64,000 nt of DNA from Stomorhina lunata. Lineage: Eukaryota > Arthropoda > Insecta > Diptera > Rhiniidae. A program made the position numbers and the translations under genes. Every line of letters begins with the position of its first letter. The stretch's first letter is position 1. The notes beneath the pieces were generated by a model that was given only the letters and a program-made list of their open reading frames with translations, was not told where the DNA came from and did no database searches. The stretch covers positions 13,053,371 to 13,117,370 of the forward strand of contig OW121743.1 of the NCBI GenBank assembly GCA_933228675.1, read 5' to 3'. Of the stretch, positions 53,975-64,000 are shown piece by piece.

Positions 53975-56115
53975 AAAACATGTTATTATTTTTATAGGAA
54001 ATTTTTCAAAAATTTTCAATAACTATAGAAAATTTTTGAAAAATTTTCTATAAAAAAATAGGAAACTTTTTAAAAATTTCCTATAAAAATAGGAAATTTT
54101 TGAAAACTTTCCTATAAAAATAGGAAATTTTTGAAAAATTTCATATAAAAATAGGAAATTTTTGAAAAATTTCCTATAAAAATAGGAAATTTTTGAAAAA
54201 TTTCCTATAAAAATAGGAAATTTTTGAAAAATTTCCTATAAAAATAGGAAATTTTTGAAAAATTTCCTATAAAAATAGGAAATTTTTGAAAAATTTCCTA
54301 TAAAAATAGGAAATTTTTGAAAAATTTCCTATAAAAATAGGAAATTTTTGAAAAATTTCCTATAAAGATAGGAAATTTTTGAAAAATTTCCTATAAAAAT
54401 AGGAAATTTTTGAAAAATTTCCTATAAAAATAGGAAATTTTTGAAAAATTTCCTATAAAAATAGGAAATTTTTGAAAAATTTCCTATAAAAATAGGAAAT
54501 TTTTGAAAAATTTCCTATAAAGATAGGAAATTTTTGAAAAATTTCCTATAAAGATAGGAAATTTTTGAAAAATTTCCTATAAAAATAGGAAATTTTTGAA
54601 AAATTTCCTATAAAAATAGGAAATTTTTGAAAAATTTCCTATAAAAATAGGAAATTTTTGAAAAATTTCCTATAAAAATAGGAAATTTTTGAAAAATTTC
54701 CTATAAAAATAGGAAATTTTTGAAAAATTTCCTATAAAAATAGGAAATTTTTGAAAAATTTCCTACAAAAATAGGAAATTTTTGAAAAATTTCCTTTAAA
54801 AGTAGGAAATTTTTGAAAAATTTCCTATAAAAATAGGAAATTTTTGAAAAATTTCCTATAAAAATAGGAAATTTTTGAAAAATTTCCTATAAAAATAGGA
54901 AATTTTTGAAAAATTTCCTATAAAAATAGGAAATTTTTGAAAAATTTCCTATAAAAATAGGAAATTTTTGAAAAATTTCCTATAAAAATAGGAAATTTTT
55001 GAAAAATTTCCTATAAAAATAGGAAATTTTTGAAAAATTTCCTATAAAAATAGGAAATTTTTGAAAAATTTCCTATAAAAATAGGAAATTTTTGAAAAAT
55101 TTCCTATAAAAATAGGAAATTTTTGAAAAATTTCCTATAAAAATAGTTCAATTTTTGAAAAATTTCCTATAAAAATAGTTCAATTTTTGAAAAATTTCCT
55201 ATAAAAATAGTTCAATTTTTGAAAAATTTCCTATAAAAATAGTTCAATTTTTGAAAAATTTCCTATAAAAATAGTTCAATTTTTGAAAAATTTCCTATAA
55301 AAATAGTTCAATTTTTGAAAAATTTCCTATAAAAATAGTTCAATTTTTGAAAAATTTCCTATAAAAATAGTTCAATTTTTGAAAAATTTCCTATAAAAAT
55401 AGTTCAATTTTTGAAAAATTTCCTATAAAAATAGTTCAATTTTTGAAAAATTTCCTATAAAAATAGTTCAATTTTTGAAAAATTTCCTATAAAAATAGTT
55501 CAATTTTTGAAAAATTTCCTATAAAAATAGGAAATTTTTGAAAAATTTCCTATAAAAATAGGAAATTTTTGAAAAATTTCCTATAAAAATAGGAAATTTT
55601 TGAAAAATTTCCTATAAAAATAGGAAATTTTTGAAAAATTTCCTATAAAAATAGGAAATTTTTGAAAAATTTCCTATAAAAATAGGAAATTTTTGAAAAA
55701 TTTCCTATAAAAATAGGAAATTTTTGAAAAATTTCCTATAAAAATAGGAAATTTTTGAAAAATTTCCTATAAAAATAGGAAATTTTTGAAAAATTTCCTA
55801 TAAAAATAGGAAATTTTTGAAAAATTTCCTATAAAAATAGGAAATTTTTGAAAAATTTCCTATAAAAATAGAAAATTTTTGAAAAATTTCCTATAAAAAT
55901 AGGAAATTTTTGAAAAATTTTCTGTAAAAATAGGAAATTTTTGAAAAATTTCCTTTAAAAATAGGAAATTTTTGAAAAATTTCCTATATAAATAGGAAAT
56001 TTTTGGAAAAATTTCCTATAAAAATAGGAAATTTTTGAAAAATTTCCTATTTTTTAAAAATTCAAAAATTTCCTTTTTTATAGGAAATTTTTCAAAAATT
56101 TCCTTTTTTTAAAGA
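53975..56115. repeat. 31-bp satellite S3, about 68 copies
   Basis: The unit is GGAAATTTTTGAAAA followed by ATTTCCTATAAAAATA (31 bp). It is almost entirely palindromic: GGAAATTTTT-g-AAAAATTTCC and TTTCCTAT-aaaa-ATAGGAAA. A block at about 55.146-55.520 kb carries TTCAA instead of GGAA and is 32 bp long. The edges are diverged. Confidence 0.96.
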
Positions 56116-57330
56116 AAATTTATTTGTAAGTCATATAATTTGACCTCATTTGATACTTTAATATTCAACGACCTAACAAAATTCTAACATAATCTTAATT
56201 AAATTTCCCTAGATATTTAAAACAAAAAAAAAAAAAAAACTAAAGAATTACTTTTTCATGCACATACAAATTTGTCACAGTTTGGCCTATAACATCCCAG
56301 TAGTTCCATATTATTAGAATAATGACCAAAACTAGAAAAGTGACTTCAAATATCTAAAAAAATATAGAAGACTTTTTGAAAACAACTGAGAATTGAAATC
56401 AACAGCTTCATTCAATTATATGTATATATATTAGAAAATCGTGCTGCATACTTTTAGGAGGTTTTGAAAAGTATTTGCTTCTTTAGTTTTTAAGACTATC
56501 TATTGACTTAATACTGTTGGGTTACAAAAAAAATTGTCCCTTCTACTTAATTCTTAAATAAAAGGATTTATTACAAATACAAAACACATAAATATTTCGA
56601 TGCTTTAAAGTGATAGGGCAAAATGGCAAAGGTTTGGTCGTCAGATATTTTATCCATTTCGTTCTTGACTTCAGTTAAAGTTTTTGTGAATAAATATTTT
56701 TTTAAAAATCCATAAGACTCATAATTTATTTAAGCTGATGATATTTGTTTAAATAAAAGGTATTACTTTATATAGATTAAATTTGTTTATTAATCAAGTT
56801 TTTTGGGATAGAAAGAGATTCTTTTAATTTATTTTAAAGTCAGTTAAAAACTGTAAGACTTAAATCACTTTCGCTAGATTGAATTTCAAGGAAAAAATCA
56901 CAAAATTTGTGTCTGAATTTATAATGAAGTTTATTAAAAGAACTCCATGTTTCCTAGAGCCATTAGCCAAATTACCCTAAATAAGTTTACACTTTTTCTT
57001 CCTTTAATCATCTTTTGCTTTCTGGCAATTCTATTAAAATTTAAATATTATTAGCTCTTCTATTATAGATAATTAGCTACCGAAGAATCTGCCAGATGAT
57101 AACAATGACGACAAATAATAACTTAAAACCATCATTATTCTTAGGGACTAATACTTGTATCTAATACCTTGCCATCATTTTAATGGCACTTCATTGTTTT
57201 AAATATTAATTACAGAAGACAAAGCGTTAATTTTCTTAGAAGTGCTAAAATTTTCTTAGAAGAGCTTAAGGATTTTTTTTTGTAATACAAAGGTAGCCTT
57301 TCATATTTAGACGTAAAGAACTTCTATAAA
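56116..57330. other. no gene recognised
   Basis: AT-rich spacer between two satellites. Confidence 0.4.
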
Positions 57331-57334
57331 AAAT

Positions 57335-60135
57335 GTTATTATAAATTTTTTTCTATAAAAAAATTTCCTTCTATAGAAAAAATTTCATTATAAAATTTTT
57401 TCTATAGAAAAAATTTCATTAGAAAATTTTATAATTAAATTTTTCTATAGAAAAAATTTTATAATGAAAATTTTTCTATAGAAAAAATTTTCTAATGAAA
57501 TTTTTTCATTATAAAATTTTTTCTATAGAAAAAATTTCATTATAAAATTTTTTCTATAGAAAAAATTTCATTTTAAAATTTTTTCTATAGAAAAAATTTC
57601 ATTAGAAAATTTTTTCTATAGAAAAAATTTCATTAGAAAATTTTATAATTAAATTTTTCTATAGAAAAAATTTTATAATGAAAATTTTTCTATAGAAAAA
57701 ATTTTCTAATGAAATTTTTTCTATAGAAAAAATTTTAAAATGAAATTTTTTCTATAGAAAAAATTTTATAATGAAATTTTTTCTATAGAAAAAATTTTAT
57801 AATGAATTTTTTTCTATAGAAAAAATTTCATTTTAAAATTTTTTCTATAGAAAAAATTTCATTAGAAAATTTTTTCTATAGAAAAATTTATAATGAAATT
57901 TTTTCTATAGAAAAAATTTTATAATGAATTTTTTTCTATAGAAAAAATTTTATAATGAATTTTTTTCTATAGAAAAAATTTTACAATGAAATTTTTTCTA
58001 TAAAAAAATTTTATAATTTAAATTTTTCTATAGAAAAAATTTTATAGTAAAATTTTTTTTATAGAAAAAATTTTATAATGAAATTTTTTCTATAGAACAA
58101 ATTTTATAATGAAAAAATTTATAATGAAATTTTTTCTATAGAAAAAATTTTCTAATAAAACTTTTTCTATAGAAAAAATTTTATAATTAATTTTTTTCTA
58201 TAGAAACAATTTTATAATTAAATTTTTTCTATAGAAAAAATTTTATAATGAATTTTTTTCTATAGAAAAAATTTTATAATGAAATTTTTTCTATAGAAAA
58301 AATTTTATAATGAAATTTTTTCTATAAAAAAAAATTTTATAATGAAATTTTTTCTATAAAAAAAATTTTATAATGAAATTTTTTCTATAGAAAAATTTTT
58401 TTTTCTATAGAAAAAATTTTCTGATGAAATTTTTTCTATAGAAAAAATTTTCTAATGAAATTTTTTCTATAGAAAAAATTTTCTAATGAAATTTTTTCTA
58501 TAGAAAAAATTTTCTAATGAAATTTTTTCTATAGAAAAAATTTTCTAATGAAATTTTTTCTATAGAAAAAATTTTCTAATGAAATTTTTTCTATAGAAAA
58601 AATTTTCTAATGAAATTTTTTCTATAGAAAAAATTTTCTAATGAAATTTTTTCTATAGAAAAAATTTTCTAATAAAATTTTTTCTATAGAAAAAATTTTC
58701 TAATGAAATTTTTTCTATAGAAAAAATTTTCTAATGAAATTTTTTCTATAGAAAAAATTTTCTAAGGAAATGTTTTCTATAGAAAAAATTTTCTAATGAA
58801 ATTTTTTCTATAGAAAAAATTTTCTAATGAAATTTTTTCTATAGAAAAAATTTTCTAATGAAATTTTTTCTATAGAAAAAATTTTCTAATGAAATTTTTT
58901 CTATAGAAAAAATTTTCTAATGAAATTTTTTCTATAGAAAAAATTTTCTGATGAAATTTTTTCTATAGAAAAAATTTTCTAATGAAATTTTTTCTATAGA
59001 AAAAATTTTCTAATGAAATTTTTTCTATAGAAAAAATTTTCTAATGAAATTTTTTCTATAGAAAAAATTTTCAAATGAAATTTTTTCTATAGAAAAAATT
59101 TTCTAATGAAATTTTTTCTATGGAAAAAATTTTCTAATGAAATTTTTTCTATAGAAAAAATTTTCTAATGAAATTTTTTCTATAGAAAAAATTTTCTAAT
59201 GAAATTTTTTCTATAGAAAAAATTTTCTAATGAAATTTTTTCTATAGAAAAAATTTTCTAATGAAATTTTTTCTATAGAAAAAATTTTCTAATGAAATTT
59301 TTTCTATAGAAAAAATATTATAATTTAAATTTTTCTATAGAAAAAATTTAATAGTAAAATTTTTTTTATAGAAAAAATTTTATAATGAAATTTTTTCTAT
59401 AGAACAAATTTTATAATGAAAAAATTTATAATGAAATTTTTTCTATAGAAAAAATTTTCTAATAAAACTTTTTCTATAGAAAAAATTTTCTAATGAAATT
59501 TTTTCTATAGAAAAAATTTTCTAATGAAATTTTTTCTATAGAAAAAATTTTCTAATGAAATTTTTTCTATAGAAAAAATTTTATAATGAAATTTTTTCTA
59601 TAGAAAACATTTTATAATGAAATTTTTTCTATAGAAAAAATTTTATAATGAAATTTTTTCTATAGAAAAAATTTTCTAATGAAATTTTTTTTCTATAGAA
59701 ATAATTTTCTGAAGAAATTTTTTCTATAGAAAAAATTTTATAATGAAATTTTTTCTATAGAAATAATTTTATATCGAAATTTTTTCTATAGAAAAAATTT
59801 TCTAATGAAATTTTTTCTATAGAAAAAATTTTCTAATGAAATTTTTTTATAGAAAAAATTTTCTAATGAAATTTTTTCTATAGAAAAAATTTTCTAATGA
59901 AATTTTTTCTATAGAAAAAATTTTCTAATGAAATTTTTTCTATAGAAATAATTTTCTGAAGAAATTTTTTCTATAGAAAAAATTTTATAATGAAATTTTT
60001 TCTATAGAAATAATTTTATATCGAAATTTTTTCAATAGAAAAAATTTTATAATGAAATTTTTTCTATAGAAAAAATAAAATTTTTTCTATAGAAAAATTT
60101 TCAATAAAGATTTTTTCTATAGAAAAATTTTCATT
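57335..60135. repeat. 31-bp satellite S4, about 90 copies
   Basis: The unit is TTTTTTCTATAGAAAAAA followed by TTTTCTAATGAAA (31 bp). It contains an 18-bp perfect palindrome. Linker variants are TCTAATG (58.4-59.3 kb) and TATAATG (mainly the outer parts). At about 57.34-57.65 kb several linkers are inverted (CATTATAA, CATTAGAA). The right edge decays near 60.1 kb. Confidence 0.96.
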
Positions 60136-61450
60136 CATGTTTTTGCCCACAGTTCCTTGGTCAGTTATAAATTTGCTCTACTTTTTCCTGTCATACGTCC
60201 ACAAAATCAAATCAAATCCTTATTTTAAATTGACCAATGAGTAAGTAACTCATGTTAAATTTATGTCATTCATTATGACGTCTTTCTATTTGTCATTGTT
60301 TCAAAACTTCTGAGAATTGTGGAAAAATAAGGACACGCTCGTATATAATAATTTATTTAATTAGTGTAAATTGTCCTTGAGCTAGGAACAGGAAAGGAGA
60401 ATAGAAATGGAACACATATATATCCAAATTTATGCATATGAATGTATGTACATATATTTTTATTGCAAAAGGTTCCAATGGCAACAAAAAAGTTTTTTGA
60501 AACTAATTAAAACTAATTTCATGTTAAAAATTTATTTGCAATTAAATACTCTAGGAAAAGTTTGGAAAAATATACTTATAATTTGCTTAAAATTTCAACA
60601 AATTAAACAGTTTTAAATCATGTAAAACCAATTTTTTTTGGAAAAATGTTTCAACATAAATTAACAAATTAAAAACAGCTTAACAATATTTTAACAAATA
60701 TTTTTTGCTTAATTAGCTAAAGTTTTCTTTTAAAAAAAAATTTTGATATGAAAATAAAAATATGTAAATGAGGGTAACTCTATGCTAATTTCGTAAAAAT
60801 TATGTTCATGGAAAATTTTTGTGTAAAACTTTTCTTTGAGAATATTCAAAAACAAATAACTTTTTTTCTATTTCCATTTCATTACTCCCATTTAACTTCT
60901 CATAATATAAATCTCAACAACAAAAAAAACACAAATATTTTCCACCACATTAACACATAATTCTCAGCCAATGCATATGCTTATTTTTTTGTAAAGCATA
61001 CTTTCAAGAGTCTAATGAACAAAGTTTCTGTTGCCTATTTTTAGGCTTCTCTTACATGTGTTAGTTAGTTGCACAATATGTTGCAAGAAAAGTTTTCTTT
61101 TATATTTTCATCAGAAAGTAAAAGTTTTGAAAAAAAAAAAAACAAAATGGCAAACTGACAAGTTATTTGTTCATATTCAAACATTTATTTTCATTTACCA
61201 GATATTATTTTTCTAAGAAGTCTCTAGCCTATTGTTAAGGGCTGAAGAAGGTATACTATATTTTATATTGTAGGGGAATCTATTTAACTTAGAAACTTAT
61301 TATTAGATTTAATACAAATATTTTATCTGTTTGAAGTCTTAGAAAACTTGGAAAACTTTTTAAATTAAAAAAATGCTCTAAATATTGACTTGGGAGCTCA
61401 AAGGACAGTTTATAATGATTATACTAAGATAACTAAAAGTGTGCAGCACA
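60136..61450. other. no gene recognised
   Basis: AT-rich. Short frames at 60407-60616 and 61031-61216 have no recognisable features. Confidence 0.4.
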
Positions 61451-61452
61451 AC

Positions 61453-62582
61453 TAGCACTAGACTATGACTAGACTATGACTAGACTATGACTAGACTATG
61501 ACTAGACTATGACTAGACTATGACTAGACTATGACTAGACTATGACTAGACTATGACTAGACTATGACTAGACTATGACTAGACTATGACTAGACTATGA
61601 CTAGACTATGACTAGACTATGACTAGACTATGACTAGACTATGACTAGACTATGACTAGACTATGACTAGACTATGACAAGACTATGACTAGACTATGAC
61701 TAGACTATGACTAGACTATGACTAGACTATGACTAGACTATGACTAGACTATGACTAGACTATGACTAGACCATGACTAGACTATGACTAGATTATGACT
61801 AGACTATGACTAGACTATGACTAGACTATGACTAGACTATGACTAGACTATGACTAGACTATGACTAGACTATGACTAGACTATGACTAGACTATGACTA
61901 GACTATGACTAGACTATGACTAGACTATGACTAGACTATGACTAGACTATGACTAGACTATGACTAGACTATGACTAGACTATGACTAGACTATGACTAG
62001 ACTATGACTAGACTATGACTAGACTATGACTAGACTATGACTAGACTATGACTAGACTATGACTAGACTATGACTAGACTATGACTAGACTATGACTAGA
62101 CTATGACTAGACTATGACTAGACTATGACTAGACTATGACTAGACTATGACTAGACTATGACTAGACTATGACTAGACTATGACTAGACTATGACTAGAC
62201 TATGACTAGACTATGACTAGACTACGACTAGACTATGACTAGACTATGACTAGACTATGACTAGACTATGACTAGACTATGACTAGACTATGACTAGACT
62301 ATGACTAGACTATGACTAGACTATGACTAGACTATGACTAGACTATGACTAGACTATGACTAGACTATGACTAGACTATGACTAGACTATGACTAGACTA
62401 TGACTAGACTATGACTAGACTATGACTAGACTATGACTAGACTATGACTAGACTATGACTAGACTATGACTAGACTATGACTAGACTATGACTAGACTAT
62501 GACTAGACTATGACTAGACTATGACTAGACTATGACTAGACTATGACTAGACTATGACTAGACTATGACTAGACTATGACTA
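61453..62582. repeat. 11-bp satellite S5 (CTAGACTATGA), about 103 copies
   Basis: Tandem CTAGACTATGA with only a handful of point variants (GACAAG, ACCATG, GATTATG, CTACGA). The array is bounded by sharp transitions to non-repeated DNA. Confidence 0.97.
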
Positions 62583-62744
62583 CACTACTATAAGTGTAAG
62601 ATCAATCAATGTTAGGACCTCTTTATTCTAAACCCATCGAAGCCCACTGTTTCGCATAAAATATTAAATACAAAATAAATAATTAAGGCCACATTAACAT
62701 TAATTAAGAAAATGAGGTGTTGTATTACCAGCAAAAATAATAAT

Positions 62745-63200
62745 AACACAAGTAGGAAAGTTTATGTTGATCCTGCCCGACCATTTAATACCATACACCA
62801 CTAAGAAGTTTTATTTTTATCTAAGAGAAGTATCTTTATAATAAATCCACTTATATAACAGTGTGTGTGATGTGGGAGCTAGGGCCATATATGGTTTAAA
62901 GAGGCTTTGGTCAAAGACTCTATAATATAAAGATATAGCACTTAATTCAAATTAACATACATTCCATGAGCACGTATGTGTGCCTTAGCTTTCTCTCATT
63001 GGAAAATCATCTAATTAGTTGTTTCCGAATCAGAGTAAAACCGGTATACTCTCTTGCTTATGGGACTTTTCAAAACGACCATACGGCAAATCAATGCATA
63101 TCTATTCTTAGTTGATCGGTACATTCAATGGTGTTTGTCAATCCAATATTTCTATATGTTACGAATATAAGCACAAACTTTAATACCCTTTATAGGGTAT
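62745..63200. mobile_element. MITE family M / family P composite fragment
   Basis: It begins with a family P-like start (AAGTAGGAAAGTTTATGTTG, then CCGACCATTTAATACC). It then contains the family M left end (CAAAGACTCTATAATATAAA at about 62.92 kb). The inner segment AAAACGACCATACGGCAAAT, present at 18.4 kb, is here inverted. It ends TAATACCCTTTATAGGG. Confidence 0.6.
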
Positions 63201-63605
63201 GCAAATTCACAATAACGAGAAGATAACCACGAACCAAAAGATACAGAAAATTGCTCAAAAGCTTAACAAAAAATTTTGTAAATATAAAAAAGTGGAGATG
63301 GCAACGAAAATGTTACCCATGGGTATTAACAAATGAGCAGCAGTACTTTTTTTTTTATTTTTTTGCTCAAATTCAATTACCAAATGTTTTAGCCTAGAAA
63401 AAAATATGAAAAAAAAATATTGTAAAAAGGGTCAAAAACACAATATAAATATAATATAAAAAAAACAAAAATATACAAAAATAGAAATGTTAATAGAATA
63501 GATAAGTACTTTTTGAGTGAAATGATAAAAGAGATGGAATATTTAAAATGTTGCAAATTTCAACTGAAACAGTTTGTTACCTATCAATAAAGTATAGATG
63601 TTAAG
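63201..63605. other. no gene recognised
   Basis: AT-rich low-complexity DNA. Confidence 0.4.
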
Positions 63606-63607
63606 CT

Positions 63608-64000
63608 CCTACAAAAATAGGAAATTTTTGAAAAATTTCCTACAAAAATAGGAAATTTTTGAAAAATTTCCTATAAAAATAGGACATTTTTGAAAACTTT
63701 CCTATAAACAATGGAAATTTTTCAAAAATTTCCTATAAAAATAGGAAATTTTTGAAAAATTTCCCATAAAAATAGGAAATTTTTGAAAAATTTCTCATAA
63801 AAGTAGGAAATTTTTGGAAAATTTCCCATAAAAATAGGAAATTTTTGGAAAAATTTCCTATAAAAATAGGAAATTTTTGGAAAAATTTCCTATAAAAATA
63901 GGAAATTTTTGGAAAAATTTCCTATAAAAATAGGAAATTTTTGGAAAAATTTCCTATAAAAATAGGAAATTTTTGGAAAAATTTCCTATAAAAATAGGAA
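63608..64000. repeat. 31/32-bp satellite S3, second array, cut by the window end
   Basis: Same unit as 53.98-56.12 kb. The left part is 31 bp and diverged. From about 63.81 kb the units carry an extra G in the palindrome centre (TTTTTGGAAAAA), making 32 bp. The array continues past the window. Confidence 0.93.

Noticed and set aside
1..64000. tRNA, rRNA or other structured RNA genes
   Set aside because: The only tRNA-like promoters seen belong to the SINE copies; no complete cloverleaf or rRNA sequence was recognised.

Overview
The window looks like nuclear DNA of a schizophoran, probably calyptrate (blowfly- or housefly-like), fly. It is very AT-rich, has short exons with GTAAGT-type donors, carries mariner elements, LINEs and a tRNA-derived SINE, and its recognisable genes have insect-type sequences. 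Species identity is inference. About four host genes are present, all on the minus strand. They occupy only a few kb of coding sequence; most of the rest is mobile elements and tandem arrays.

Layout. 1-3.5 kb: decayed LINE pieces and AT-rich DNA. 3.5-6.2 kb: the three-exon gene for complex I subunit NDUFB8 (ND-ASHI). 6.5-9.1 kb: a SINE, a LINE tail with a clear target-site duplication, and a broken LINE interrupted by a MITE. 9.7-14.3 kb and 16.6-23.0 kb: two tandem six-exon CRAL-TRIO lipid-transfer genes with identical intron phases. The first intron of one holds a 1.3 kb DD41D mariner; the first intron of the other holds a fold-back repeat complex and a 31-bp satellite. 23-30.3 kb: LINE debris, a 230-bp tandem repeat, and a mariner relic whose catalytic region has been amplified into a satellite. 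30.5-47.0 kb: a five-exon UNC93-family membrane protein gene. Its introns carry long arrays of an 11-bp repeat, LINE fragments and a second DD41D mariner with an uninterrupted 367-codon transposase. 47-64 kb: no host gene seen; six tandem arrays, a mariner relic and a 201-bp hairpin MITE.

The most unusual feature is the satellite landscape. Arrays of different sequence in four places share a 31-bp repeat length built around palindromes, and two different 11-bp repeats both contain CTAG. No bacterial-type system, CRISPR array, tRNA or rRNA gene was found. Exon joins for the host genes were worked out by hand from splice sites, reading phase and family resemblance, and have not been tested against RNA data. 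Outer limits of repeats are approximate.
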